NCBI RefSeq assembly: GCF_022095615.2
Contig: NZ_CP155560.1
Location: 186,001 to 250,000, forward strand
Length of the DNA: 64,000 nt
Direction of reading: 5' to 3'
Source of the DNA: Bacillus thuringiensis
Lineage (GTDB): Bacteria > Bacillota > Bacilli > Bacillales > Bacillaceae_G
Shown one piece after another: positions 1 to 9,644 of this stretch. Every line of letters begins with the position of its first letter. Within the stretch, counting starts at the first letter, position 1. The notes under the pieces were generated by a model, which saw only the letters and a program-made list of their open reading frames with translations, had not been told where the DNA came from and did no database searches. Position numbers and translations under genes: made by a program.

Positions 1-894
1 GTTCTGAACATTCTACTATGAATGCATGGTATATAAAATCTTTTTAAAATTAGGTGTATTAAACGTATCTATCTATACAGTTAAAAATACGTTATCCTTT
101 CCTATGAATCTAGAGAAAGAATAGCGTATTTTTTTATTTATTGGATATTTCTCGAAAAGATAGAGTGTCCCCATAACTATCAACTTAAAATCATGTATCT
201 CATGATGAAAATAATTCCATCTCTCTATTCGTTTATTTGAAAATTATGAAAAAACACAACTCTTATGAGTCGGGTTTTTAAGTTTATCTTTTAGATGCTT
301 TGTAATCTGCAGTTTTTGCATCATCTATTCACTTATTATCCTTTATCAAAAACAATTTTTATATCATAATTTTTAAACTTGAGGTGCATATTGTAAGACA
401 GTGAGAATGCTAATAATGATAAGTACTTATTACATTCATGGAGTTTCTTTTCTCTATCCTTCATTTTGTAGTTTACCTCAAATAATTAAGGAATGGCCTG
501 AGGAAGCAAAAAAGCAAGAACCAAATAGGTTCATAAGGTAAAAGCGGATTCGAATCCACTATATAGTCCTGGGCGTATTTTTATAAAATTGATAATACAG
601 TTACTGATATAGACTTGTTATAAGTACGGTAAAAGATATCCAGGTGAATAATCTTACAGTAAGTACCCTCTTCAAAACACTCGTATTCTAGTAATGAAGA
701 GATTAGGATATGCTTGTAAAGCGTATTTTGTTATACATTGTGAATTAGTTATAATATGGAATCGAATTGTAGAAATATAAGATAGAATATTCTTATTAAT
801 ATTTCTACAGCTTTAAACTATATACATATAAAGGTAATAGGATTATATTGGCAATGAAAGAGAAAATAATAGATAGATGGAAGGGGATGTTATT
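1..894. other. Leading region without a convincing gene
   Basis: Apart from the terminator at 83-135 I see no coding region with a ribosome site here. The stretch is AT-rich and looks decayed. A T-arm-like word (GGATTCGAATCC, about 548-559) occurs, but no cloverleaf can be drawn around it, so it is not called as a tRNA. The last 30 bases hold the ribosome site of the next gene. Confidence 0.5.
83..135. terminator. Strong hairpin terminator
   Basis: A 19-nt arm beginning AAAAATACG at 83 pairs with an arm ending CGTATTTTT near 134, with two mismatches. The loop is about 13 nt and a T-run follows. It probably ends a gene lying left of the window and could work in both directions. Confidence 0.7.
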
Positions 895-1320
895 ATGTTT
901 AAAAAAGCAGCACTTGGTATTTCATCGTTAGCAATAACTGCGTTTGTTGGATTAGGAATGGCAACAGAAGCTTCTGCTGGACCTGCAGCACCACTTACTT
1001 CACTAAACGTCGTACAAGTAGAGTCTGAGCAGGGCGGAGTAGAAACAATTAATCCAAATAGTTTTAGCACAACACGTGACCACGGGGGAAAATACTTATA
1101 TATTACTACGAAGGAAATGGGATATGGTCAAAATCCATTTGCGAAAATGAATGGTTCTAATGTGAAAAGTATTGGTTCTACTATAATTGGTGGAAAACCA
1201 ATTGTTGGCTGGTATTATAAGTGGGATGCTTCTGGACATCAGCAAGGAACATTTGAATACCAAAAAACATCTATTAACTCTCCATTTAATACGATGCGAA
1301 CTTCAATCTATATCAAATAA
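895..1320 (+). CDS. Secreted DUF4879 / YolA-like small protein
   Basis: This encodes a 141-residue exported protein. Residues 1-28 form a signal peptide: a short basic start, a hydrophobic core and an ASA cleavage site before GPAAP. The mature part contains STTRDHGG and the GYGQNPFAKMNG and PFNTM stretches that I associate with the DUF4879 family, represented by B. subtilis YolA; this match is from memory. The ATG at 895 is preferred over an in-frame ATG at 877 because GGAAGGGG ends about 8 nt upstream of it. Function is unknown. A 5'-truncated, nonsense-mutated copy lies at 21958-22361, and homology between the copies runs about 200 bp past the gene. A hairpin follows at 1392-1424. Confidence 0.8.
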   Translation: MFKKAALGISSLAITAFVGLGMATEASAGPAAPLTSLNVVQVESEQGGVETINPNSFSTTRDHGGKYLYITTKEMGYGQNPFAKMNGSNVKSIGSTIIGGKPIVGWYYKWDASGHQQGTFEYQKTSINSPFNTMRTSIYIK

Positions 1321-1771
1321 GCACTTTGAATAGTAATAAGGATTTAACTTACAAACTTCAGTTCATAAAATTGAATTCATTAATAAAAAATATAGGAGTC
1401 GTCCTGAATTGGGAGGACTCCTATATTCGCTATAAGTGCTTACTAGTGCAATATATTTGTCTAAATCGTATTCTGATTTTCTTGTAGTAATAGTTATACA
1501 AGTTAGAAGAATAATAACTTGAGTAAATGAACTGTATTTACATACTAAACAAACATATTTGTTTAGTTAATTGCAGAATTTTTTAGAATTTGTATATAGT
1601 AAACTCTTATAAAAACTTGAAAAACATGAAAATGTGTATATTTTTTGACTATTTAATTAATTAGTTTAAAATTTGGAATTTGTTGTTCTATAATGAGAAT
1701 CGAGTTAATCGTGAATGTTTTAGATATTGCGATATAAACTTAGATGAATTTATTTTAGGGAGGTTTCAAAA
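1321..1771 (+). promoter_or_regulatory. Upstream region of the adhesin with a 10-bp palindrome
   Basis: This 450-bp gap has no gene. At 1544-1567 ACTAAACAAA and TTTGTTTAGT form a perfect inverted repeat around CATA, about 205 bp upstream of the adhesin start. It lacks a T-run, so it is more like an operator than a terminator. The binding protein is unknown. Confidence 0.4.
1392..1424 (+). terminator. Hairpin after the YolA-like gene
   Basis: ATAGGAGTCGTCC pairs with GGAGGACTCCTAT with one mismatch over a 7-nt loop. There is no long T-run after it. A diverged copy of the same hairpin follows the second YolA-like copy near 22432-22464, so it belongs to the duplicated unit. Confidence 0.5.
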
Positions 1772-4700
1772 TTGGGTAAGAGAGTTATTATAAAAGTTTT
1801 TACATTATTATCAGTACTGACATTATTCCTTAATGTATTTTTACCAAGGGCTAGTGCAGAGGTTATGACACACGAGAAATATTCTATGAACTGGAGTTAT
1901 AGTAATAGTTTAGGTAAGTACATTCGAACTGAAATTATTAAAAATTCAAGCGGTCAAATTGCTTATTGCTTAACTTTGGGACTAAAATCACCAAATGGGG
2001 AAGATCTTCCTGAAATGGGGAAAACAGATAATGTAGTATATAGGGTTCTATTAAACGGTTTCCCACAAAAAAGTGTAGAGCAGCTGGGAGTAGCTAATCA
2101 GAATGAAGCACATTACGCGACTCAACTTGCAGTTTGGAATGCATTAGGTCAACTTGATGTAAATGAACTGAACCATACGAATAAAAATGTTGAAAAAGCG
2201 GCTAAGGCAATTATCAATGCAGCAAATAATAGCCAAGATAATCAAGATATTTTTATGAACGTGATTCCTGCTGAAAAGCAGAAAGCAGAATTAAAAGGTG
2301 AGTTTTTTGAAACAAACTTGTATACAGTACAAACAAACGCTAAGAGTGGTTCTTATAAAGTAGTAGCGACTAATGCACCTAATGGAGTTAAAATTATTAG
2401 TGAAAATGGTGAAGTGAAAGATCAGCTTTCAGTTGGAGAGAAATTCCGTATCCAAATTCCTAAAAATACAAAAACAGGTGAATTTAATCTAAGGATTGCT
2501 GCAAACTTAACAAAAGTTCAAGCAATTGCTTACCGCGGTACGGATACTGTTCAGAATGCTACAGTACTACTAGAAAGAAATGAAGAAAAGCTTAGTAGTG
2601 ATCTTGCAGTAAATTGGGAAGCTGCGGGTTCTTTAAAAATTAAAAAGGTTGGAGAAAATGGAGAAGTATTAGCAGATGCGGTATTTGAGGTCTTTAATAC
2701 AAATAATGAATCAGTTGGAAAAATCATGACTGGTGCTGATGGTACTGCAGAATTAAATAACCTACCAATTGGTACTTATACTGTAAAAGAAATAAAAGCG
2801 CCAACGGGCTATGTTTTAGGTGATAAATCACAAACTATTGAGGTTAAGACAGGAGAAACAGGGGCAGTTCAAATAGTAAACACCAAAGCAAAAGGGAACA
2901 TTGAAATAAAAAAACTTAGTGATTCAGGTAAAGTGCTACCTAATGTTGAATTCACTGTTTTTACTGAAGATGGAAAAGAAGTGAAAAAGGCAGTAACAAA
3001 AGAGAATGGAATTGCAAATGTTGAGGGCCTTACTTTTGGTAAGTATTATTTCTTAGAGACAAAAACACCAAATGGTTATATTGGAAATAAAACAAAGTAT
3101 CCTTTTGAAATTAAAGAGCACAATAAAACACTTACTTTTACGGTAGAAAACACCGAAGTAAAAGGAAGTGTAAAACTATTAAAAGTAGATAACGAAGATA
3201 GTAGTAAAAAATTAGAAGGTGCAGTATTCGAGCTAAAAGATTCAAATGGAAAAGTGATTGGAGAATATAAGACAGATAAAAATGGCGAGATTAACGTCAA
3301 AGATTTAGCGTATGGTAAGTATTCATTTGTAGAAAAGACTTCACCATACGGTTACGTTCTTGTTAAAGAACCAATTGTGTTCGAAATAAAGGAACATGGG
3401 AAGATTATTGAGTTATTGGCAGTTAATCATCTTATCAAAGGTGATCTAGAAATTACAAAGGTAGATGTAGCTGATGGAAATAACAAGCTTCCAAATGCAG
3501 AATTTACGATTTATAACGAAGCAGGAAAAGAAGTAGTAAAAGGTAAAACAGACGATAAAGGGATCGCTAAATTTGAAAAGTTACCATTTGGAAAATACAC
3601 ATATAAAGAAACTATTGCTCCAAACGGTTATATCTTAAATGAAGAAACGTTCTCTTTTGAAATCAAAGAAAATGGTCAAATCATTAAACATATTGTCAAA
3701 GATGAAAAGATTCCTTCAATAAAAACAACAGCTACTGATAAAACAGATGGTACAAAAGAAATGCACACGTCTAAGTCTGTAACAATCCAAGATAAAGTGG
3801 AATACAAAGACCTACAAGTAGGTAAAGAGTACACTTTAAAAGGTAAATTAATGAATAAAGAGACTAATAAACCATTAGTTGTAAATGGTAAAGAAGTAAC
3901 TGCTGAAACGAAGTTTACACCAAAAGAAGCAAATGGTTCTATTACACTAGATTTCACTTTTGACGCAACTGGTTTAGAAGAAAAAGAAGTAGTAGTATTC
4001 GAAGAGTTACTGAAAGACGGAAAAGTTGTTACGACACATGCTGATATCAATGATAAAGGTCAAACAGTTAAGTTCGTTAAGCCATCAGTAAAAACGACAG
4101 CAACAAACAAAGCTGATGGTGGAAAAGAGATTCATGCAAAGGATTCTATCACTATCCAAGATAAAGTGGAGTACACTAACTTAGTTGTTGGTAAAGAGTA
4201 CACTGTAAAAGGAAAATTAATGAACAAAGCTATTAACGAACCATTATTAATTGATGGTAAAGAAGTAACAGCTGAGACTAAATTTATTGCAAAAGAAAAG
4301 AACGGTTTTGTAACATTAGAATTTACTTTTGTTGGTGCTGAACAGCAAGGAAGAGAAGTAGTCGTGTTTGAAGACCTATTACATGAAGGTCAAGTAATTG
4401 CAACTCACGCTGACATTAACGATGTAGGTCAAACAGTTCGATTTGTAGAACCTTCTATTAAAACGACAGCAACAAACAAAGTGGATGGTTCTAAAGAGTT
4501 AGACGCTTCTAAATCTGTAACAATCCAAGATAAAGTGGAATACAAAGACTTAATCGTGGGTAAAGAGTACGTTGTAAAAGGTAAACTAATGGATAAAGCA
4601 ACAAACAAGCCATTATTAGTTGATGGTAAAGAAGTAACAGTAGAATCTAAATTTACAGCAAAAGAGAAAAATGGTTCTATCACACTCGATTTCACATTTA

Positions 4701-5038
4701 ATGCTTCTGCATTACAAGGTAAAGAAGTGGTAGTGTTTGAAGAATTGTATCAAGATAATGTCTTGGTAGCTATTCACGTTGACATTGAAGATAAGGGTCA
4801 AACAGTGAAATTTAAAGAAGTAAAACCGGAACAGCCGCATCAAGATAAAAATACTCCAACTTCAGAACAACCAAAAGAGCAAGTAAAAGAACAACCACAA
4901 CCTAAGAAAGAAATTCAATCTAAAATTGGATGGTTACCGCAAACAGGCGCTGACCTTACAAGTTGGATCTCTATGGCTGCAGGAGCATTGCTATTAATTG
5001 TTGGTGGAGTGATTTTCTTAAAACGTAAAAATGCATAG
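1772..5038 (+). CDS. LPXTG-anchored thioester/CnaB/VaFE adhesin
   Basis: This is a 1088-residue cell-wall-anchored surface protein. It starts at TTG 1772, eight bases after AGGGAGG. Residues 1-29 are a signal peptide. An N-terminal TQXA-type thioester domain follows, with Cys66 in AYCLTLG and Gln118 in ATQLAVW as the likely thioester pair. Four SpaA/CnaB-type Ig-like domains span roughly residues 286-645. Three VaFE-type repeats of about 120 residues (each with VVVFE) span roughly 652-1018; this repeat class forms internal ester cross-links. A Pro/Gln/Lys-rich stretch leads to the sortase signal LPQTG (1055-1059), a membrane segment and a basic tail. The family attaches covalently to host or matrix surfaces through the thioester; the ligand here is unknown. 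The gene appears monocistronic, with a terminator at 5046-5087. Confidence 0.92.
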   Translation: MGKRVIIKVFTLLSVLTLFLNVFLPRASAEVMTHEKYSMNWSYSNSLGKYIRTEIIKNSSGQIAYCLTLGLKSPNGEDLPEMGKTDNVVYRVLLNGFPQKSVEQLGVANQNEAHYATQLAVWNALGQLDVNELNHTNKNVEKAAKAIINAANNSQDNQDIFMNVIPAEKQKAELKGEFFETNLYTVQTNAKSGSYKVVATNAPNGVKIISENGEVKDQLSVGEKFRIQIPKNTKTGEFNLRIAANLTKVQAIAYRGTDTVQNATVLLERNEEKLSSDLAVNWEAAGSLKIKKVGENGEVLADAVFEVFNTNNESVGKIMTGADGTAELNNLPIGTYTVKEIKAPTGYVLGDKSQTIEVKTGETGAVQIVNTKAKGNIEIKKLSDSGKVLPNVEFTVFTEDGKEVKKAVTKENGIANVEGLTFGKYYFLETKTPNGYIGNKTKYPFEIKEHNKTLTFTVENTEVKGSVKLLKVDNEDSSKKLEGAVFELKDSNGKVIGEYKTDKNGEINVKDLAYGKYSFVEKTSPYGYVLVKEPIVFEIKEHGKIIELLAVNHLIKGDLEITKVDVADGNNKLPNAEFTIYNEAGKEVVKGKTDDKGIAKFEKLPFGKYTYKETIAPNGYILNEETFSFEIKENGQIIKHIVKDEKIPSIKTTATDKTDGTKEMHTSKSVTIQDKVEYKDLQVGKEYTLKGKLMNKETNKPLVVNGKEVTAETKFTPKEANGSITLDFTFDATGLEEKEVVVFEELLKDGKVVTTHADINDKGQTVKFVKPSVKTTATNKADGGKEIHAKDSITIQDKVEYTNLVVGKEYTVKGKLMNKAINEPLLIDGKEVTAETKFIAKEKNGFVTLEFTFVGAEQQGREVVVFEDLLHEGQVIATHADINDVGQTVRFVEPSIKTTATNKVDGSKELDASKSVTIQDKVEYKDLIVGKEYVVKGKLMDKATNKPLLVDGKEVTVESKFTAKEKNGSITLDFTFNASALQGKEVVVFEELYQDNVLVAIHVDIEDKGQTVKFKEVKPEQPHQDKNTPTSEQPKEQVKEQPQPKKEIQSKIGWLPQTGADLTSWISMAAGALLLIVGGVIFLKRKNA

Positions 5039-5045
5039 AAATTAA

Positions 5046-5087
5046 AAAATAAGCACATCTGTTTTTTTAACAAGATGTGCTTATTTT
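5046..5087 (+). terminator. Rho-independent terminator of the adhesin
   Basis: AAAATAAGCACATCT and AGATGTGCTTATTTT form a perfect 15-bp stem with a T-rich 3' arm, eight bases after the adhesin stop codon. Confidence 0.9.
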
Positions 5088-5191
5088 AATTTGATAATTT
5101 ATACCTATCGCTTTTTAGGTTGGTGTACCTTTTACAGAGGATAATTATAAATTGAAATATTTATTAGGGATTAGCAATACCTGATTAGGGG

Positions 5192-5455
5192 ATGGAATTT
5201 AACAAATTGCCTTGCTATGGTTGCGGAATAGAAACGAATAGAAGACAAGCGCAGGGGATTTCGATAGCCATACAGAATGGTGTATATAAAGGAAGACCAA
5301 TAATTTATTCTCCAATGCCGAAAAACACTCAAAAAAGGGTAGTATACAATCGAGTAATTGAAATGTTAAATAGTGGCGAAGCCATTTCTCATATTGCAAA
5401 AGAAAACGGTATAACTAGGCAAACCGTATACACAATAAAGAGCACCCTAATCTAG
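5192..5455 (+). pseudogene. Truncated serine recombinase (C-terminal fragment)
   Basis: From about residue 17 the translation reads RRQAQGISIA, GVYKGRP and a terminal helix-turn-helix (ISHIAKENGITRQTVYTI). These are the last catalytic-core helix and the DNA-binding tail of resolvase/invertase family recombinases. The catalytic N-terminal domain with the nucleophilic Ser is missing, and the first 16 residues do not resemble the family. There is no good ribosome site. I read it as a remnant rather than an active gene. Confidence 0.75.
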
Positions 5456-5708
5456 ATAAAATCCTCACTTTTCCCGTATTGAAACAACGTTGGTACCTGG
5501 ACTTGTACAAACAATTCAATATACATATATCATGCAAGTGGTTCCCCCTCCTATTTTTCCAAACAAAATCATATATATGGAAATAGATAAAAAAGAATAA
5601 TGAACTGAAGACTTTTCTTTAGTTTGGTAGGTACCATACTCGCATGAATTACTTCTGTGAAAATATAAGCAACTATGAAAAATTCATTATTTATAAGGAG
5701 GGAGATTT

Positions 5709-7223
5709 ATGAAGAATCAATTATTAATTGTTGGAGCTGGACCAACTGGGTTAATTTTAGCTATTGGACTTGCAAAGCAAGGAATCCCTTTTAGAATCAT
5801 CGATAAAAATAAAGGCCCTGGAGAAGCTTCAAGAGCTTTGGCTGTACAAGCAAGAACATTAGAATTCTATCGGCAATTTGGATTTGCGGAACAAGTTGTA
5901 GAAAAAGGAATTAAATCAGTTAATATGAAATTTTATAGAAATACAACAATGAAGGCTACGGTCAATTTTGAGAGTATGGGGAAGGGACAAAGTCCATATC
6001 CCTTTATGTTGAGTTTTCCTCAAGATGAGCATGAAAAGTTTCTAATCGAACAATTAGAAGCAAAAGGGATCAATGTAGAATGGAACACTGAGCTTGTATC
6101 ATTTCATCAGAAAAATGACCATGTTAACGTTATTATCATAAAAAATGGTGTGGAAGAAGAAAATATTTATGGCTATTTATGTGGATGCGATGGTGCACAC
6201 AGTTCCGTCAGAAAAGGGTTAAATTTAAATTTCTCAGGTGGCTCATATAAGCAAATGTTTTATGTAGCTGATGTGCATACTCACAGCCAAGAAAGTGTTG
6301 GGTTTCAAATGAGGCTCTTTAAAAAGGGATTTGGGATTCTAATGCCAATTCGGACTGCTGGATCATTACGCTTAATTGGAATAATACCTGAGGATTTGAT
6401 GTACAAAGAAAATTTAGAAACTGATTTTTCTTTAATAAAACCTTATATCCAAAAAAATATGGAATTAGAAATTACGAAAGTAAATTGGTATTCAACATAT
6501 AAAGTACATCATAGAGTAAGTGACCATTTTAGAAAAGGACGCGTTTTCATTGCGGGAGATGCTGCGCACATACATAGCCCCGCAGGAGGACAAGGAATGA
6601 ATACAGGCATTGGTGATGCAATTAATTTATCATGGAAGCTTGGAGCAGTGATTCAAGGGAAAGCTAGTGAATCTATTCTAGATTCCTATGAACAAGAAAG
6701 AATGACATTTGCCAAACTTTTAGTAGCAACAACAGATAAAGTTTTTTCTTCAATTGTTGGTAACGGTATGTTTGAAAAATTTAATCGGCAATACGTAATT
6801 CCAATTATCATTCCAAGAATGACTAAGTTTTCGATAGTTAGAAAAATGATGTTTAAAGTTATTTCACAAATAAGAATTAACTATCGAAATAGTCAGCTTT
6901 CTATAGGAAATACAGGTAAAATTCATGGAGGCGATCGTTTACCATGGATTCCTTTTGACGATACAGATAATTTTGCACCACTTGAATCTTTTGATTGGCA
7001 GTTACACGTATATGGGGATTTAGTCCCTGATTTTAGTAAGTTTGCAGAAAAAAATAACATTCTTTTGTATACATTCCCTTATACTCAAGGGGTACAAAAA
7101 GCAGGTATTAAACTGGGATCTGCTTTTCTGATTAGACCTGACGGTTATATCGCATTAGCAGAAGAAACTCAAAATATAAATAGTATGGAAGAGTACATTA
7201 GAAAGAACAAGTTAAACTTTTAA
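5709..7223 (+). CDS. FAD-dependent aromatic-type monooxygenase
   Basis: A 504-residue flavoprotein of the PheA/TfdB class. It shows the N-terminal FAD-binding GAGPTG motif (residues about 8-13), the DG motif in GCDGAHSSVRKGL and the ribityl-contact GD motif in FIAGDAAHIHSPAGGQGMN. A C-terminal thioredoxin-like domain of the family follows at about 390-504. Members hydroxylate phenols, polyketides or antibiotics such as rifampicin using NAD(P)H and oxygen; the substrate here cannot be read from sequence. AAGGAGGGAG precedes the ATG. The gene stands alone, between a recombinase remnant and an IS231 remnant, and ends at a terminator (7234-7265). Resistance to an aromatic antibiotic is possible but is only inference. 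Confidence 0.85.
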   Translation: MKNQLLIVGAGPTGLILAIGLAKQGIPFRIIDKNKGPGEASRALAVQARTLEFYRQFGFAEQVVEKGIKSVNMKFYRNTTMKATVNFESMGKGQSPYPFMLSFPQDEHEKFLIEQLEAKGINVEWNTELVSFHQKNDHVNVIIIKNGVEEENIYGYLCGCDGAHSSVRKGLNLNFSGGSYKQMFYVADVHTHSQESVGFQMRLFKKGFGILMPIRTAGSLRLIGIIPEDLMYKENLETDFSLIKPYIQKNMELEITKVNWYSTYKVHHRVSDHFRKGRVFIAGDAAHIHSPAGGQGMNTGIGDAINLSWKLGAVIQGKASESILDSYEQERMTFAKLLVATTDKVFSSIVGNGMFEKFNRQYVIPIIIPRMTKFSIVRKMMFKVISQIRINYRNSQLSIGNTGKIHGGDRLPWIPFDDTDNFAPLESFDWQLHVYGDLVPDFSKFAEKNNILLYTFPYTQGVQKAGIKLGSAFLIRPDGYIALAEETQNINSMEEYIRKNKLNF

Positions 7224-7233
7224 TACGCTATAT

Positions 7234-7265
7234 AAAAAAGTCGGTTCCTAGAAACTCGACTTTTT
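7234..7265 (+). terminator. Terminator after the monooxygenase
   Basis: AAAAAGTCG and CGACTTTTT form a short stem with an A-run and T-run. It sits between the monooxygenase stop and the convergent IS fragment, and could serve both strands. Confidence 0.75.
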
Positions 7266-7289
7266 CTTTGCCTTCTTTCGTATAAAGTT

Positions 7290-7762
7290 CTACAAAATTG
7301 ATTTAGGTATATCTCCACTTAAATATAAATAAAAGTAAGTAAATAACCTATTTTTACACGTTATCTTAACAAAGTAAGAAAGAAAGCCAAATTTCTGTTC
7401 TTTAGTATACAGAAATTTCCACGTTTTAAATAAACTCTCGATTTGCCAACGTAAAGAATACCAATCATGGACCTGCCTCATCGGGACAATATCTGTAGAG
7501 ATATTTGTCATATATACATTGATACGGCAAAGTCGTTTAATGCGAGCAGAATACTTCATTGCTTTCTTATTTTCTCTTACAGTTTGATCTTGTAATCGTT
7601 TTTGTTCTTTTGTTAGTCGATGAATAATCACGCGAGTGGGGACTTTATCCGTCATTCCTACATAAGCGTTGGATATTTCATATGTTTGTCCTAGTTGAAA
7701 AGAGTTCATTAAAACCTTCATATCTAGCTGGATATACTCTGTACCTTTCTTGATTCTGGCAT
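7290..7762 (-). pseudogene. IS231-like (IS4 family) transposase fragment
   Basis: The minus strand encodes the C-terminal part of an IS4-family transposase of the IS231 type. The signature YSLRWQIESLFKTWK contains the catalytic Glu region (Y-x2-R-W-x-I-E-x2-F-K). Homology extends upstream of the open frame's ATG (ARIKKGTEY, to about 7762), and the 3' end after FLSY is out of register. The N-terminal Asp motifs are absent, so the element is dead. No terminal repeats could be paired around it. Confidence 0.75.
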
Positions 7763-7763
7763 C

Positions 7764-7890
7764 AAACTAAGATTTTGAAGTACCCCCTAAATGAAAATTT
7801 TCTATCTCTATAGTTAGTTATTTTGAGAAATTAGCTCATTTTCTCATTTAAGGGACAATTTTGTTTTATTAACTTAATAGCATTGGGTTG
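7764..7890 (+). repeat. Direct repeat copy A flanking the serine hydrolase
   Basis: This stretch begins ATCAAACTAAGATTTTGAAG and contains TACCCCCTAAATGAAAATTTT and TAACTTAATAGCATTGGG-like words. It is closely matched, with gaps, by 9211-9335. The two copies bracket the serine hydrolase gene at 7929-9092. Words such as CTATCAAGCTAA recur near 62208, so this may be an insertion-sequence end or footprint. Confidence 0.55.
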
Positions 7891-7928
7891 CAAACAAAAT
7901 TCCAAATGTATCCTGTTTTCCTTTTTGC

Positions 7929-9092
7929 TTACTTACTAAATTCAGCAAGTAAAATATTTTTATAAGGGCTAGGACTGTCAGCTCTACCCAAACTGTTCCA
8001 ATTAACTACCAGCGTATGCTTACCTCCAAGTCTACCTCCAACAAGGGTAGTAAATCCTAGAGCGCCACCTGTGTGTCCCCATATCGAGACACCGTTTTGA
8101 AGCTTAGTTTCAAAGATTCCAAGACCATATCCATCCATTCCCTCTCTTCCTGTAGGAACTGTAGTAAGCATTTGCTTTAGTTGCTGTTCTTTCAGTAGTT
8201 TGCCACCGAGCAAGTAAGAGAAAAATTTATTTAAGTCGTCAGCAGTAGAGATCATTTCTCCATCCGAGCTACCTGGGTTAGAATAAGTAACGTCTTTTAG
8301 CTCACTTGCTCCGTCTGGTTGGACATATCCACGGGCATGCTTAGTGCCTGGAATAACGCTTGAATTGCCAGGTAGGAATGTATTCGACAAATCAAGCGGT
8401 TCAATAATCCGATCTTCAATTTCTTCCGCATAGCTGTTTCCAGTTACTTTTTCAATAAGGATACCCAGTAATACATATCCTGTGTTTGAATAAGACCAGC
8501 CCTTTCCTGGGGCAAAGTCTGGGGGAAGAGAAATCCCCATCTTTACAAATTCTTCAGCCGTGTACGATTTTTTTGTATCCATAATATCAAAGTCTTTTGA
8601 CTGTATGTAGTCAGCGATCCCACTTGTATGATTCAATACCTGCCGGATAGTAATCTGTTTACCATCATATCCGTTTCCTTGAATGACACCAGGCAACCAT
8701 TTTTCGATGGATTCGTCTAGATTCAATCGATTCTCACCAGCTAATTGAAGTAGAACTGTTGCAACGAACGTCTTCGTCACGCTACCAATGCGGAAGCGAA
8801 AATCTGTTTTCATTGGTTTCTTGGTTCTCAAATCCGCTATCCCAGCGGCATAACCCCACGTTTTTCCACCCTCGGAAGTTTTAGCAAGTATCCCCGGGTA
8901 TCCAAGTTGTAAAGTATCCCGCATTGCATGTTTGACGGAATTACGATCTCGTTGAGTGCTTGTTTGTAACGAACTAGATACATTTTGAGTGGGCTCTGCT
9001 TTTACAATTGAGGTTGGTGTAGTGTATAACAGGGAACTTCCAGCCATAAAAAGGGCAAGACTTGCAAATGTAATTTGACTACGTGTTTTCAT
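7929..9092 (-). CDS. Secreted serine hydrolase, class C beta-lactamase / D-peptidase fold
   Basis: A 387-residue exported enzyme. The start is taken at 9092 (MKTRSQITF) because AAAGGAGAG lies 9 nt upstream; an in-frame ATG at 9116 would overlap that ribosome site. A signal peptide covers about the first 33 residues, ending near VKAEP. The active-site Ser-x-x-Lys is SVTK in FRIGSVTKTF, the Tyr-x-Asn is YSN in GWSYSNTGYVLLG, and the third box is HTGG near the C terminus. This is the Pfam beta-lactamase fold used by B. cereus alkaline D-peptidase and penicillin-binding-protein-like esterases. It probably cleaves D-amino acid peptides or a peptidoglycan fragment rather than drugs. A closely related copy at 62327-63433 has lost its signal peptide. 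Confidence 0.88.
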   Translation of the reverse strand: MKTRSQITFASLALFMAGSSLLYTTPTSIVKAEPTQNVSSSLQTSTQRDRNSVKHAMRDTLQLGYPGILAKTSEGGKTWGYAAGIADLRTKKPMKTDFRFRIGSVTKTFVATVLLQLAGENRLNLDESIEKWLPGVIQGNGYDGKQITIRQVLNHTSGIADYIQSKDFDIMDTKKSYTAEEFVKMGISLPPDFAPGKGWSYSNTGYVLLGILIEKVTGNSYAEEIEDRIIEPLDLSNTFLPGNSSVIPGTKHARGYVQPDGASELKDVTYSNPGSSDGEMISTADDLNKFFSYLLGGKLLKEQQLKQMLTTVPTGREGMDGYGLGIFETKLQNGVSIWGHTGGALGFTTLVGGRLGGKHTLVVNWNSLGRADSPSPYKNILLAEFSK

Positions 9093-9644
9093 AAGGCATT
9101 TCTCTCCTTTATTCATATTATATCGATGGTTGCTTGCTCTTTCACTCTATAATAAACGGAAGATTCTAAATATCTATTTTGATTACAAGAAGATTACAAA
9201 GTTGTCACCCTATCATCAAGCTAAGATTTTAAAGTACCCCCTAAATGAAAATTTTGTGTTTTTTGTAGAACAGAAGTTCATTTTTATCGTTTTGAGAAAA
9301 ATGTGTTTCTTAACTTGATAGCAATAGAGTCTCGCCAACAAAACGCGAATTTCGTACGCTAAGAGAGTTCCATAAACGATATTTACTTTTTGTTACGGCA
9401 CTTTGTTTTTGGTAATGAGTTTTGGAACAGGATTTTGAACATATTTCTGTTAGTTTCGTTAGACCTCAATAAAGTACCTTAAACGATTGTTTACGGTTAA
9501 GATGTAGATGAGATAACTACCATAAGATAGAACAAGCCAATTTCATAGAAGATAGCATGGTGAATAAAGGTGAATAAAGGTATTTCATTTAAAAAGGCGA
9601 ATTTTATGTAAGATTATCTTTAAAGCAACATAGGAGGGACTTAA
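9093..9644. repeat. Gap with direct repeat copy B
   Basis: There is no gene in this 550-bp stretch. Bases 9211-9335 repeat the 7764-7890 segment (ATCAAGCTAAGATTTTAAAG and onward). The word GGTGAATAAA is tandemly repeated near 9560-9580. AGGAGGG at the right edge is the ribosome site of the next gene. Confidence 0.5.

Noticed and set aside
530..580. T-arm-like word GGATTCGAATCC suggesting a tRNA
   Set aside because: No acceptor, D or anticodon arms can be paired around it; the palindromic TTCGAA alone is not enough.
3676..4050. Minus-strand open frames inside the adhesin gene (also 3076-3300 and 4429-4695)
   Set aside because: They are mirror images of the repeated CnaB/VaFE coding sequence, with no ribosome sites and no protein features.
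5709..7223. Calling the monooxygenase a TetX or rifampicin monooxygenase
   Set aside because: FAD motifs are common to the whole PheA/TfdB class and substrate-specific residues cannot be judged by eye.
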